DNA of 64,000 nucleotides from Terriglobia bacterium (GTDB lineage Bacteria > Acidobacteriota > Terriglobia > Bryobacterales > Bryobacteraceae), in the NCBI GenBank assembly GCA_021325235.1, contig JAJPHN010000006.1, positions 248,001 through 312,000 of the forward strand, given 5' to 3'. The notes under the pieces were generated by a model. That model worked only from the letters and a program-made list of their open reading frames with translations, did not search any database and was not told the DNA's origin. Within the stretch, counting starts at the first letter, position 1. Each line of letters opens with the position of its first letter. The position numbers were made by a program, and so were the translations under genes. Of the stretch, positions 43,707-53,324 are shown in pieces.

Positions 43707-44767
43707 TGTGAAATTGCGACTGCCTTTCCGGTTTTGATACGCGGCGCCGCAGCCGGGGAAAGCTCCACCGGACGGCCGTGCTGTGTCATCGAACGCTGAG
43801 CGGCTTCAAGCAGGCGTACCACCCGATAGCCGAAATATCCATCTGCGAGGGGTGGCCGCTTATCGATCATGGCGTGCGCGAAATCCTCGGCTACTCCGGC
43901 CAGCGCCTCGCGGGTTTCGAGCACCGGAGCGACCATATCGCCGTTTTGAAAACCGGTGAGCAGTGTTTCGCGCACACTGGTACCGTGTTCGAGTACGGGA
44001 CTCTTTCCATAGACCTTCAGCTTTTCGCTCGCTTCGAGATCGTCGTAGATAATCATCTTGCGACTGCCGCCAATTAGCGTGCGGCGCATTTTAACCGGCG
44101 AGAGCCAGTTCAGATGAAAATGCGCGCTCAAATTCCCGTTGAACTCGGCCGAGACATAGGCGATGTTCTCGAAGGAACAGCCGAAATGGCGGGTGCCGGT
44201 CGCCGTGACTGCAACAGGATCACGACCTGAAAGGTGGTTGAGAATCGAGAAGTCGTGCGCGCCGAGATCCCAGAGCACGTTGAGATCGCTTCGTACCAGG
44301 CCGAGGCTGATGCGCGCCGAATCGAAGTACAACATATCGCCGAGCTCACGTTCCACCAGAGACTTGAGAGTCCGCACGGCGCTGGTATAGAGAAACGTGT
44401 GGTCGACCATCAGCATGCGTGCCCGCTTCTGGGCAAGCTCGACTAATTCGAAGGCCTCTGCGCCAGCCGTAGCCATGGGTGTTTCGACCAGCACATGCTT
44501 GCCCGCGAGCAAAGCCTTGCGTGCAATCGGATAGTGAGTCGAGGCGGGGGTTGCGATCACCACGGCGTCGATGCGCGCGTCCGAGAGTACCGCACGGTAA
44601 TCCGGCTCAAGATCGATTAACGGATATCGCCGCTTGAGACGGGCTAGCGCCCCCAGATCGAAGTCGCATACGGTCTTCACTTCCACTTCGCGCAATTCCA
44701 CGAAGTTGCGCAGCAGATTCTGCCCCCAATAGCCGCATCCGATAAGAGCCAGGCGAGGTTTGGACAT
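43703..44767 (-). CDS. Gfo/Idh/MocA-family oxidoreductase
   Basis: 354 residues from ATG 44767, where the expected N-terminus (MSKPRLALIGCGYWGQNLLR) begins; the frame continues to 44848 without family similarity. The cofactor motif GCGYWGQN and the signature HVLVETPM (an EKP variant with Thr in place of Lys) are visible. The C-terminal domain has LNVLWDLGAHDFSILN. It is similar to the oxidoreductase at 52257. The EKP lysine normally contributes to catalysis, so the change is notable and activity may differ. Confidence 0.87.
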   Translation of the reverse strand: MSKPRLALIGCGYWGQNLLRNFVELREVEVKTVCDFDLGALARLKRRYPLIDLEPDYRAVLSDARIDAVVIATPASTHYPIARKALLAGKHVLVETPMATAGAEAFELVELAQKRARMLMVDHTFLYTSAVRTLKSLVERELGDMLYFDSARISLGLVRSDLNVLWDLGAHDFSILNHLSGRDPVAVTATGTRHFGCSFENIAYVSAEFNGNLSAHFHLNWLSPVKMRRTLIGGSRKMIIYDDLEASEKLKVYGKSPVLEHGTSVRETLLTGFQNGDMVAPVLETREALAGVAEDFAHAMIDKRPPLADGYFGYRVVRLLEAAQRSMTQHGRPVELSPAAAPRIKTGKAVAISQ

Positions 44768-44783
44768 AAAACGCAGGGGATTG

Positions 44784-44981
44784 TTACGGCCTTGCCGTCT
44801 CGGCGGGCAGAAAAGCAAGGGGTGCGCCCAGCACGCGGTCGATTCCAACGGAAATCGATTGGGCAGGAGCGCCTTCCCTGAGTACTGGGCCGACTTCGTC
44901 GTTAATCTGGATCAGAACACTCTCGAAACCGCGCATTACGGTCTTCCGTCGCCCTTTCTGTGCTAGTTCCGTGCCTGACAT
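44784..44981 (-). CDS. Possible small protein, 65 residues
   Basis: An ATG at 44981 is preceded by AGGAA seven bases upstream, and the frame runs to a TAA at 44784. The sequence begins MSGTELAQKGRRKTV, continues with the amphipathic FESVLIQINDEVGPVL and ends in TARP. Codon use resembles neighbouring genes. It resembles no family I know. It fills the only large gap in the polysaccharide locus, between the XRE regulator and an oxidoreductase. It could be a real small gene or chance. Confidence 0.35.
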   Translation of the reverse strand: MSGTELAQKGRRKTVMRGFESVLIQINDEVGPVLREGAPAQSISVGIDRVLGAPLAFLPAETARP

Positions 44982-45110
44982 CCCAGTTCCTGAAACAAAA
45001 TCCAAATCGCAACAACCCCGACCCGGTTGCCTTTCTGAGTTCAGCGTTGCGATTTTCCGCACGGCTGTAAGCAATGCAATCGCGCGGCCAAAGCTCGGAA
45101 ACATTTCTGC

Positions 45111-45389
45111 TCAGCCGTGGTTTTCGTCTGCCGGCACCGGATTTACGTCTCCTGGTGTGCCGGGCTCGAATAGCCACTCTTGATCGCTGCCCAGCGCATG
45201 TGCGATCTTCTCTCTCAATTCCGGTGAGGGCTTACGAAATCCGTTTACGATACGGCTCAGATTCGTTTCATCGATTTGGATCATCCGCGCCAGGCGGTTC
45301 TGTCGCAGCCCGGTTCGCCACATCTGCAATTTCAAATTCGGATACACTGATTCTCCTTCCGTTTTCCCGCTGCCAGTGTTGCTGCTCAT
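45111..45389 (-). CDS. XRE-family helix-turn-helix regulator
   Basis: 92 residues. A single lambda-repressor-like HTH spans about residues 18-72 (LKLQMWRTGLRQNRLARMIQ, IDETNLSRIVNGFRKPSPEL). It has no effector domain, and the C-terminus is short and Pro-rich. It overlaps the BY-kinase gene by 4 bases, so it is co-transcribed with the export genes. A role in regulating polysaccharide production is inferred from position only. Confidence 0.87.
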   Translation of the reverse strand: MSSNTGSGKTEGESVYPNLKLQMWRTGLRQNRLARMIQIDETNLSRIVNGFRKPSPELREKIAHALGSDQEWLFEPGTPGDVNPVPADENHG

Positions 45390-46279
45390 CGATCATCCTG
45401 CGGTATCCGCTTTCCGTAATACCCGTAACTGGGAGTCTTCCAAAGCCACCAATCCTCCACACAGTTCAAAACCACCCCGAGCATTTTTTTCGAATCAACT
45501 CCGGCCAGCGCTTTGAAGCATGCCTGGCGTTCGCTATGTCCGGGGCGGGCCACGAGTATGACAGCCTCAGCTGCCAGCTGCAGAAGTTCGTAATCGGCAA
45601 CAGTCGCAATTGGCGGTGCGTCGCAGATCACGGAGGTGAAGCGTGTACGGACCGTTGCCACAAGCGAGCGCCAGCGATCGGAATCGAGCAGGTCAGCGGC
45701 GCGCGTGCTGCATTCACCTGCCGGTAGAATGTGCAAGTTCGGTAGCTCGGCCGCGCGAACTATCGCTTTTTCCAAGGGCATCTTTCCGGCGAGCACGTCG
45801 TTTAATCCAGGTTCCGGTGAAATGCCGAGTGTGCGTGCTACACTCGGCCGTCTCAGATCCCCATCGATGAGCAACACTAGGGCATCGGTTTTCAGCGCGA
45901 GCGAGGCGGCGATATTGATCGACGTCACGGTCTTGCCATCGCCGCTGGTTGCACTCGAGATCAGTACGAACTGCGGTTTACGCGGATGATGGAGGATCTT
46001 GGTACGGACGATCTGGTACTGTTCGGCGGCGCGCTGATTGCGCTGATCGAATGGCAGCACCGGAGCGAGCGCGGAAATCCGCAGACTCACTTGCTTTATG
46101 GTTTCGCCGGCAGCTTCGCGCGTGGAATTCGGCAGCGCCGTCCCTGGCAGTGGGCGCTGTGCAACGAAAACCGGCCGAGCGGCACGAAGTCTCGGATCGC
46201 GGGCCTCGGATATGAGATCCTGTTCGAGCTCCGGCGTGCTCGCGCCACCTTTCCGTAACGCTCCAAAAATATTGCTCAT
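45386..46279 (-). CDS. CpsD/CapB-type BY-kinase (tyrosine-protein kinase)
   Basis: 297 residues. Walker A is SATSGDGKTVTSIN, Walker A' is VLLIDGDLRRPSVART and Walker B is SVICDAPPIATVAD. These are the motifs of bacterial tyrosine kinases that control polysaccharide chain length. The C-terminus is Tyr-rich (SYGYYGKR), a likely autophosphorylation cluster. It lacks its own transmembrane domain, and its activator would be the GNVR membrane protein encoded at 47280-48791. It is coupled by 4-base overlaps to both neighbours. Confidence 0.92.
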   Translation of the reverse strand: MSNIFGALRKGGASTPELEQDLISEARDPRLRAARPVFVAQRPLPGTALPNSTREAAGETIKQVSLRISALAPVLPFDQRNQRAAEQYQIVRTKILHHPRKPQFVLISSATSGDGKTVTSINIAASLALKTDALVLLIDGDLRRPSVARTLGISPEPGLNDVLAGKMPLEKAIVRAAELPNLHILPAGECSTRAADLLDSDRWRSLVATVRTRFTSVICDAPPIATVADYELLQLAAEAVILVARPGHSERQACFKALAGVDSKKMLGVVLNCVEDWWLWKTPSYGYYGKRIPQDDR

Positions 46280-47283
46280 TTCTCACCTCCGGAAGCAAGT
46301 CCGAGCCAGCTCGCAATCCTCCAGCGGCGCGGCGAATCCTGTTTCACTGGTGCATAGCGATCGATAACCGGAGCCGCGGTTGGAATTGCGGAACGTGAGG
46401 GATAAGGTGCGGAAAGGACGGATATGTCTGGTGCTGCTAGAGCCGCCGCACGAACAGAGATGAGCGCGGGCGCCAGGCCCAGGTCTCTCAACACTTCTTC
46501 GATTCCTGTTTTAGTGATCAAGTGGACGCCCGAAGCAAAAGCGTTCACCAGCGCGGCATCGGCCATCATGTTCAGCAGGCGCGGGATCCCGCGCGAGGCC
46601 CGCGCCATGAGCGTGATGGCATCCTCCGAGAACGCAAGCGGCCGTTCGCTTGCGCGCGACCAGCGGCTCTGCAGATAGAGCCGTACTTCGCTCTCGTCGA
46701 GCGGATCGATTTGCATCCGGATGGCCACTCGCTGCCGGACCTGGCGCAGCGATTCGAGCGACAACACGCGATCGAGCTCGCTTTGACCGGCGAGCACGAT
46801 TTGCACGAGCTTGTGCTCGGCGGTTTCAAAGTTGGAGAGCAGCCGGACTTCCTCCATCAGCTCTTCGGTAAGCAGATGCGCCTCGTCGATGACCACCACC
46901 GAGGTGCGTCCTTCGGCTTCGGCCGCAAGCAGCCGGCGGCGGAACAACTCGAGCCGCTGCGGCTTGCTGGCCGGAATCTGCTTTTCGCCGAAATCGAGGA
47001 GCACGCTTTCGAGCAGCTCCGAGCGCGTCAGAACCGGATTCACAATTACGCTGAATTGGGCGCACGCCACCGGAATCGAAAGCAGCAGTTTACGAATCAG
47101 AGTGGTTTTGCCGGTACCGGCTTCCCCGGTCAGCACCAGAAACCCTTTGCGCTCGGTAACGGCAAACAGCAGCGCGGCCAGCGCCTCGCGGTGCTTCGGG
47201 GTCAGAAACAGGAAGCGCGGGTCGGGTGTCGCCGAAAACGGGTTACGGCTCAGCCCGAAGTGCTCGAGGTAAGGGCTGCTCAC
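46276..47283 (-). CDS. ExeA-like AAA ATPase of polysaccharide export locus
   Basis: 335 residues. The N-terminus YLEHFGLSRNPFSATPDPRF and FLTPKHREALAALL is typical of ExeA and of ATPases associated with exosortase and polysaccharide loci. Walker A is LTGEAGTGKTTLIRKLL, Walker B is SVVVIDEAHLL, and sensor motifs follow (LVQIVLAGQSELD). It is flanked by the Wzc-like and CpsD-like genes with 4-base overlaps. No exosortase or PEP-CTERM protein is visible in the window. The energised step is unknown. Confidence 0.9.
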   Translation of the reverse strand: MSSPYLEHFGLSRNPFSATPDPRFLFLTPKHREALAALLFAVTERKGFLVLTGEAGTGKTTLIRKLLLSIPVACAQFSVIVNPVLTRSELLESVLLDFGEKQIPASKPQRLELFRRRLLAAEAEGRTSVVVIDEAHLLTEELMEEVRLLSNFETAEHKLVQIVLAGQSELDRVLSLESLRQVRQRVAIRMQIDPLDESEVRLYLQSRWSRASERPLAFSEDAITLMARASRGIPRLLNMMADAALVNAFASGVHLITKTGIEEVLRDLGLAPALISVRAAALAAPDISVLSAPYPSRSAIPTAAPVIDRYAPVKQDSPRRWRIASWLGLASGGEK

Positions 47284-48791
47284 GCTTCGGCTCCTACCTG
47301 CTCAATGGGTGGCACACGCCCCAGCACCAGCGTCCCGGCCGGCAGTTCCCATTCGCCCAGCAGAACGCCTTTGCGATATTCGAGCCCTAGGCCCGCAGCC
47401 GCTCCGAGGAATAGTCCGGCGATGCTGCCGATGAGCGCGATCACGAGCCGCTTCGGCTTCTCGGGCGCCTGTGGCGGGCGCGCCGGATCGATGATGGTGA
47501 AGCGCTCGGATTTTTGCGAACGTTCCATATCGGTCGCCATGCCGGCGGCTAGCTGCTTTTGCAGAAGCGAGTTGTAGTTGGCGGCCGATTCATCGTAATT
47601 GCGCTTCAGATCGGCCATCTCCTGCTCAACCAGCGGCAGCCGCCCGACACGCTCACGCGTTTCGGCGAGCTGAGCCGAGAGCTGGTCGCGCTGTTTTTCG
47701 TAAGAGGAAATCTGATGCTTGGAAACCTCGATCTGTGCTTTGAGCGAAGCAATGCGCTCGCGCAGCTGCAGTAGTTCGGGAGAAGTGCGGATCGGCCGGG
47801 ACGTTTCGGCGAGCGCCGGCGCGGCGGGCTGCTCGGCTTCTTCGCGGCGGGCCTCGGCCAGCTGCTCTTCCACCGCCTTTACTTCCGGATAATCCGGCGT
47901 GTAGCGCAGCCGCAGCGCTCGCAACTGCTCGCCCAGGGTGACCGAGCGCGGCACCGAGCTCGTCGTGCCGGACAATCCTTTTGCTTCGCGCGCGAGTGAT
48001 GCGCGCACCGCTGATTCCGACGATTCGGCGGCTGCCAGTGCGGCCTCGAGCGAGAGCTTGTTCTCCTGCGCGCGCGCGATGCTCGCTTCAACGCCCTGCA
48101 GTTCGACACTCGTACTGCTCAGCGTCCCCAACAGAGAATTTTCCTGTTCCGGCAGGCTGCCGTTATGCTCCTGCTTGAAGCGCGCTACTTTTTGTTCCTG
48201 TTCGTCCAGGCTCCTTTTCGCTTCCTGCAACTGGCGGGTGAGGAACTGCACGGTCCCCTCGGCCTGGCTCTCGCGCGCGATCGTGTTTTCCTCGACGTAC
48301 AGGCTGGCCAGACGGTTGGCGACGTCGGCTACAATCTTGGGATTTCGCCCCTGGTAGCCAAGCCGGAAGGCTTTCATGCGATCGCCGGTCCAGTTCTTTT
48401 CGAAACTGACGCTGATGTCTTGGCGCATTTTGCGCAGCAACTCGTCCTGTGTCATAGAGGAACGCTGGCCGCGATAGAGGCCGAAGTGATCGATGACGGC
48501 CAGCAGCCGCGAGCTGGTCATGACACTTTGACTGATCAGCGCCAGACGGTCGGCAGCATCGCCCTGTACAGTCGGGCTGACATAGGCCTCGGGAATCTTT
48601 TGCGAATCGACCAGAACGACCGCTTCGGCTTTGTAGACAGCCGGTAGAAGACGCGCCACGACGACCGCGATCACGGAAAAGAACAGCCACAAGCAGGCGA
48701 TCAGCCAGCGCCGGTTCCAAAGCATGCGGATGATGGTGAGCGCCTGATGCGAGTTCTGCGGGGGCGCTTCGAGTTCTGCGGTCTCGTTCAT
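47280..48791 (-). CDS. GNVR-domain chain-length determinant protein (Wzc-like, without kinase)
   Basis: 503 residues. A first membrane helix near 30-52 (LIACLWLFFSVIAVVVARLL) and a second near 450-470 (LVIALIGSIAGLFLGAAAGL) flank a periplasmic coiled-coil region at about 170-400. The Wzz motif region is present near the start (YKAEAVVLVDSQKIPEAY). The GNVR region is near 385-420 (LPLVEQEMADLKRNYDESAA). It would set polymer chain length in the inner membrane with the BY-kinase. It is the first gene of the export subset. Confidence 0.92.
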   Translation of the reverse strand: MNETAELEAPPQNSHQALTIIRMLWNRRWLIACLWLFFSVIAVVVARLLPAVYKAEAVVLVDSQKIPEAYVSPTVQGDAADRLALISQSVMTSSRLLAVIDHFGLYRGQRSSMTQDELLRKMRQDISVSFEKNWTGDRMKAFRLGYQGRNPKIVADVANRLASLYVEENTIARESQAEGTVQFLTRQLQEAKRSLDEQEQKVARFKQEHNGSLPEQENSLLGTLSSTSVELQGVEASIARAQENKLSLEAALAAAESSESAVRASLAREAKGLSGTTSSVPRSVTLGEQLRALRLRYTPDYPEVKAVEEQLAEARREEAEQPAAPALAETSRPIRTSPELLQLRERIASLKAQIEVSKHQISSYEKQRDQLSAQLAETRERVGRLPLVEQEMADLKRNYDESAANYNSLLQKQLAAGMATDMERSQKSERFTIIDPARPPQAPEKPKRLVIALIGSIAGLFLGAAAGLGLEYRKGVLLGEWELPAGTLVLGRVPPIEQVGAEA

Positions 48792-48949
48792 CGAGTCGTC
48801 AACATCTTGTTGGTGTTGGCGCCATTCTTAGAGCAACTGGAGAGCCATTCCCGCGCAACCGCGAAACGCTGCGCCTGGCTGGCCGGGCCGGGTGGAAGAT
48901 GTCCCACTCTGCGGGTTAACTTCCCAATCGGACGAGAGGCGCGCGGAAT

Positions 48950-50107
48950 TCATGCCACGCACTCCCGCTCGAGGACAGCGGCTAAGGCGGAAACGACCGC
49001 CTGTTGATCTCCGACCGTCATCTGGGGATAGAGCGGCAGAATCAGCGTGCGCTCCTGGGCCTGCTCCGAGTGCGTGAGGGCTCCGGCTGCGCGCCAGGGC
49101 TCGCGGCTGTAGGCCGGCTCGCGATGGGAGCACATAATCCCGCGGCGCGTCGCGATGCCCCGCTCGAGCAGCAGTTGCATCACTTCAGCCTGCTCGCGCG
49201 GGTTCGCCAGGCGCACGGCGTAGCTCTGCCAGTTACTGCGCGCCCAAACCGGTTCTGCCGGCGTTTGTACGTCGCTGATGGCAGCCAGCGCCGCACGATA
49301 CCATTCCGCCTGTTCCCGGCGCCGCGCCACGATGCCATCAAGCCGCTTGAGTTGTTCGCGTCCGACCGCGGCCTGGATATCGGTAAGGCGGTAGTTGTAG
49401 CCGAGTTCGAGGTACTCTTCAAAGACCACCTGGCGGGCTGAATGCCGTACGGTGTCGGCGACCGACATGCCGTGCTGCCGCCACAGGCGCAGTTTCCGGT
49501 CCCACTCCGCACGGCGCGTGGTGAGCATGCCGCCGTCGCCGGTGGAGATAACCTTGCGCGGGTGGAAGGAAAAACAGGCGATATCGCCGTGCGGTTTGCC
49601 GATGCGCTCCCAGTTGCCGTTCCAGAGAATTTCGCTGCCGATCGCGCAGGCGGCGTCTTCGATCAGCGGCAGGCGGTGCGCGGCGGCGATTTCGACCAGC
49701 ACCTTCAGATCACACGGCATGCCCATCTGGTGCACGCACAAAATAGCCTTTGTGCGCCCCGTGATCGCCGCCTCCACCCGCGCCGGATCGATATTGAAGG
49801 TCTCGGGCGTGATATCGACGAAAACCGGGAGGGCGCCGGTATAGCGGATGCTGTTGGCGGTGGCGATAAAGGAATGGCTGACCGTAATGACTTCATCTCC
49901 CGCGCCCACGCCAGCGGCGAGCAGCGCCAGATGGAGAGCCGTGGTGCAGTTGGAAACGGCGCAGGCGAACGGGGCATTTACTGCCGCCGCAAATTCGCGC
50001 TCGAAAGCGGCCACTTCGGGGCCCTGCGTGATCCAGCCGGAAAGAATGGCGCGCCGCGCGGCTTCGGCCTCCGCTTCACCGAGTAGAGGTTTACTGATCG
50101 GAATCAT
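48950..50107 (-). CDS. DegT/DnrJ/EryC1-family PLP aminotransferase
   Basis: 385 residues from ATG 50107, where the usual MIPISKPLLGEAE begins; the frame extends to 50173 without similarity. The motif SGWITQGPEVAAFEREFA, the cofactor region VITVSHSFIATANS and LPLIEDAACAIGS are present. The PLP-binding lysine lies in ACFSFHPRKVISTGDGGM. It transfers an amino group to a keto nucleotide sugar. It is the second such enzyme in this locus and differs from the one at 51143. Confidence 0.92.
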   Translation of the reverse strand: MIPISKPLLGEAEAEAARRAILSGWITQGPEVAAFEREFAAAVNAPFACAVSNCTTALHLALLAAGVGAGDEVITVSHSFIATANSIRYTGALPVFVDITPETFNIDPARVEAAITGRTKAILCVHQMGMPCDLKVLVEIAAAHRLPLIEDAACAIGSEILWNGNWERIGKPHGDIACFSFHPRKVISTGDGGMLTTRRAEWDRKLRLWRQHGMSVADTVRHSARQVVFEEYLELGYNYRLTDIQAAVGREQLKRLDGIVARRREQAEWYRAALAAISDVQTPAEPVWARSNWQSYAVRLANPREQAEVMQLLLERGIATRRGIMCSHREPAYSREPWRAAGALTHSEQAQERTLILPLYPQMTVGDQQAVVSALAAVLERECVA

Positions 50108-50127
50108 GACGTTTCTCCGAGCCTTGA

Positions 50128-51159
50128 TCAGGCGAGCGCGGCGACACCCACTGCGGCCTGCTGCTCTTTCCACCAGGCGACCAGGCGGATGAGGCCTTCT
50201 TCGAGCGGCACCTCGGCGCGGAAGCCCAGCAGGCGCTCGGCTTTCCGCACATCGGCCAGGCGGCGCTCCACCGGGTTCACCTTGCGCGCCGGGCCATACT
50301 CGGGCTCAAGCGCGACGCCCATGGCGCGCCCCATGGCGCGCGCGAGTTCGTTCAGGTTGGTTTCGGTTCCGCTGGCGATATTGATTACTTCATCGCTGGC
50401 CGGAGAGGCGGCTGCGAGCAGGTTCGCGCGCGCCACGTCTTCGATGTACACAAAGTCCATGGTCTGCTTGCCGTCGCCCAGAATCAGGCACGGCTTGCCT
50501 TCGGCCAGACGCTCCATCCAGCGGATCATCACCTCTGTGTACGCGCCGTAGGTATCCATACGCGGCCCGTATACATTGAAGTAGCGCAGCGCCACGTACT
50601 CGACGCCGTGCATGTCGTGAAAGCTGCGCAGCATACCCTCGTTGAATAGCTTGGCGGCGCCATAAAGCGTGCGGTTGGCATAGCCGTGGTGCGTCTCGGG
50701 CGTAGGAAACGCCTCGGCCATCCCATAAACGGAAGCCGAAGAGGCGGCCACGATTTTCTTGACGCCCATGGCCACGGCGGCTTCGAGCACATTGAAGGTT
50801 CCGCCCGCCAGCACATCGAGCGCGAGGCGCGGATCCTTCGCGCAGTGCGTGATGCGAATGGCCGCCTGGTGAAAGACCAGGTCGATGCCTTCGATGGCAT
50901 GCTCCACATCGACCGGATCCGCGATATCCCCTTCCAGAATGTGGACCTTGCCCGAGCGAAGCGCTTCGGTCAGGTTTTCGCGGCGCCCGCGGCTGAAGTC
51001 GTCGAACACGACGATCTCTTCCATGCTGGGTACGCGCGCCAGCAGATCGGCGATATGCGAGCCGACCAGGCCCGCACCGCCTGTAATGAGAGCGCGCCGA
51101 TACCGGGCGAGACCGGCGGCTAGGTCCGTCCCGGAGACGGATTCAGTATTGATAGGCAT
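50128..51159 (-). CDS. UDP-glucose 4-epimerase-like SDR
   Basis: 343 residues. The cofactor motif is [17 protein letters not shown], and the active-site tyrosine is in [14 protein letters not shown] (YxxxK). [15 protein letters not shown] and [14 protein letters not shown] are typical of nucleotide-sugar epimerases such as WbpP/GalE. It may interconvert UDP-GlcNAc and UDP-GalNAc or a related sugar. It overlaps the upstream aminotransferase by 17 bases. Confidence 0.88.
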   Translation of the reverse strand: MPINTESVSGTDLAAGLARYRRALITGGAGLVGSHIADLLARVPSMEEIVVFDDFSRGRRENLTEALRSGKVHILEGDIADPVDVEHAIEGIDLVFHQAAIRITHCAKDPRLALDVLAGGTFNVLEAAVAMGVKKIVAASSASVYGMAEAFPTPETHHGYANRTLYGAAKLFNEGMLRSFHDMHGVEYVALRYFNVYGPRMDTYGAYTEVMIRWMERLAEGKPCLILGDGKQTMDFVYIEDVARANLLAAASPASDEVINIASGTETNLNELARAMGRAMGVALEPEYGPARKVNPVERRLADVRKAERLLGFRAEVPLEEGLIRLVAWWKEQQAAVGVAALA

Positions 51160-52255
51160 GCTGATGTTCGAGTACTGCTTCGGCCACTTCGGCGATCTGC
51201 GAAAGAGTCATCTCGGGGAACATCGGCAGCGACAGTTCTTCGCGCGCGACACGTTCCGAGACAGGGAAATCGCCCGGGCGATAGTTCAGGTCGGCATAAG
51301 CCGGTAACAAGTGAATCGGCGTGGGATAGTGGATCCCGGTCTGCACCCCGCGTGCGCTGAGAGAATCCATCAACGGCTGCCGTTCCGGCGTGCGCAGCGC
51401 GTAGACGTGATACACGTGCCGGTTAGCAGCTCGTTCCACTGGGAGCGTAAGCCCGGACTCGGCTAACGTTTCGTTGTAGGCGATCGCGTGCGCGCGGCGC
51501 GCCTCGGTCCACTCTTCCATGTAGCGCAGTTTGACGCGCAACACAGCGCCCTGCACGCCTTCCATACGATAGTTGTAGCCCTTGAGCACGTGCTCGTATT
51601 TCTTTTCGGCGCCCCAGTCGCGCAGCATGCGGATTTTGCGCGCCAGCTCCGGGTGCCGGGTCACGACCATACCGGCTTCGCCGTAGGCGCCCATATTCTT
51701 GCCGGGATAAAAACTGAAACAGCCCAGATCGCCGATCGAACCGGCGCGGCGGCCCTTGTATTCGGCTCCGTGCGCCTGGGCGGCGTCTTCGATGACGACC
51801 AGATGGTGGCGCCTGGCGATCTCGAGAATCGGATCCATATCTGCCATCTGTCCGTAGAGGTGAACGGGCAGAATCGCCTTGGTGCGCGGCGTGATCGCTT
51901 GCTCGATCTGCGCCGGATCCATAGTGTACGTCTGCGGATCAATATCGACGTAGACCGGCCTGGCGCCCGAATACACGACCGCCGCGGTGGTAGCGACGAA
52001 AGTGAACGGCACCGTAATGACTTCATCGCCCGGCCCAATGCCAGCCGCGAGCAAGGCCAAATGCAGCGCGCTCGTACCGTTGCTCACACCGATCGAATGA
52101 GGCGCGCGGCAATAGGCCGAAAACTCCTCTTCGAGTGCCGCTACTTCCGGCCCGAGAATAAAGTGCGCGCCTTCCAGCACCCGCTCAATGGCGGGCAGAA
52201 TTTCGTGCTTCAGATTCTGGTACTGGAGCTTGAGATCAGCGAACGGAACCCCCAT
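51143..52255 (-). CDS. WbpE/WlbC-like UDP-sugar aminotransferase (DegT family)
   Basis: 370 residues. [19 protein letters not shown] at the start and [18 protein letters not shown] in the core are typical of enzymes like WbpE. The PLP lysine is in [18 protein letters not shown]. With the WbpB-like oxidoreductase and WbpD-like acetyltransferase immediately upstream, it probably aminates C3 of a UDP-2-acetamido-2-deoxy-3-keto sugar. It is one base downstream of the oxidoreductase stop, so the three are one unit. Confidence 0.9.
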   Translation of the reverse strand: MGVPFADLKLQYQNLKHEILPAIERVLEGAHFILGPEVAALEEEFSAYCRAPHSIGVSNGTSALHLALLAAGIGPGDEVITVPFTFVATTAAVVYSGARPVYVDIDPQTYTMDPAQIEQAITPRTKAILPVHLYGQMADMDPILEIARRHHLVVIEDAAQAHGAEYKGRRAGSIGDLGCFSFYPGKNMGAYGEAGMVVTRHPELARKIRMLRDWGAEKKYEHVLKGYNYRMEGVQGAVLRVKLRYMEEWTEARRAHAIAYNETLAESGLTLPVERAANRHVYHVYALRTPERQPLMDSLSARGVQTGIHYPTPIHLLPAYADLNYRPGDFPVSERVAREELSLPMFPEMTLSQIAEVAEAVLEHQHAYQY

Positions 52256-52256
52256 A

Positions 52257-53300
52257 TCAGGCGCATACCTCGCGTACCGGAACGTGCGCCTCGAGCATCA
52301 TGGCGCGTCCGCGATCCTTCATCGAGCGGGTGGCTGCTTCAAGCACGCTCACCACACGCAGACCGGCATAACCATCCGTCAAAGGAGCCGTCCCGTGCTC
52401 GATGGAATCGGCAAAGTGCTGCGCTTCGACGCGCAGAGCTTCGGTGACGTCGAGCTGCGGGCAGAACATATCGCCCGAGCGGTAGGCGACCAGTTGTTTG
52501 TAAACCGCCTCGGGGCCACTGTTGCGCACCGTGATGCCTTTGTCGTAAAGCTTGACCTTTTCGCTCGCCTCCAGATCGTCGTAGACGATCATCTGTCGGC
52601 TGCCGCCGATCAGCGTCTTGCGAACTTTGACCGGAGAGAGCCAGTTGACGTTGAGGTGGGCGATCAGCGGGCTGTCGTAAAAGGCGGTTACGTAGGCGAT
52701 GTTTTCGGCGGCGCCCTTCACATGACCAATGCCGGTGGCCGAAATCGCGACCGGGAACTCGGGCAGAATGTACTCCATGATCGAGAGGTCATGCACGGCC
52801 AGATCCCAGATTACGTCTACGTCGTGCTGGAAGAGTCCGAGATTGACGCGGACCGAATCGTAGTAGTAGATCTCGCCCAGGGAGCCTTTCTCGATCAGTT
52901 CGCGAATCTTGCGCACCGCTCCGGTGTAAACGAAGGTGTGATCCACCATCAGCACCACGCGCCGGCGCTCGGCCTCATCGATCAGCCGCAGCGCTTCTTC
53001 CGAGCTGGCCGTCATGGGTTTTTCGACCAGCACATGCTTGCCGGCGCGAATCGCTTCCATAGCCAGCGGGAAATGCGTGGTCACCGGGGTCGAGATGGCG
53101 ATCGCATCCACGTTGGGGCTGTTGAGCAGCTCGCGGTAGTCGCGGGTCAGCTTGAGGCCGGGATGGGCGCGGCCCGCAGCGGCCAGCCGATCCTCGCTCA
53201 GGTCTGAAACGGCCACCACCTGCGTGGCCTGACACTCGCGGAAATTCCGGACCAGGTTTGGTCCCCAGTATCCATAACCGATGACGCCAACTCGAATCAT
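52257..53300 (-). CDS. WbpB/WlbA-like Gfo/Idh/MocA oxidoreductase
   Basis: 347 residues. The cofactor motif is [17 protein letters not shown] and the signature is [29 protein letters not shown] and [20 protein letters not shown] match sugar-3-dehydrogenases. In the Wbp pathway the enzyme oxidises C3 of a UDP-N-acetylated sugar acid. The usual partner 6-dehydrogenase (WbpA) is not adjacent. It belongs with the aminotransferase and acetyltransferase genes beside it. Confidence 0.88.
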   Translation of the reverse strand: MIRVGVIGYGYWGPNLVRNFRECQATQVVAVSDLSEDRLAAAGRAHPGLKLTRDYRELLNSPNVDAIAISTPVTTHFPLAMEAIRAGKHVLVEKPMTASSEEALRLIDEAERRRVVLMVDHTFVYTGAVRKIRELIEKGSLGEIYYYDSVRVNLGLFQHDVDVIWDLAVHDLSIMEYILPEFPVAISATGIGHVKGAAENIAYVTAFYDSPLIAHLNVNWLSPVKVRKTLIGGSRQMIVYDDLEASEKVKLYDKGITVRNSGPEAVYKQLVAYRSGDMFCPQLDVTEALRVEAQHFADSIEHGTAPLTDGYAGLRVVSVLEAATRSMKDRGRAMMLEAHVPVREVCA

Positions 53301-53324
53301 TTCATGCCCTCCGAAAAATCCTCT

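Noticed and set aside
48943-48957. Minus-strand TGGCAT...CCGC as a sigma54 promoter for the GNVR gene
   Set aside because: Spacing is correct but the -12 element reads CCGC instead of TTGC, and it overlaps the end of the aminotransferase gene.
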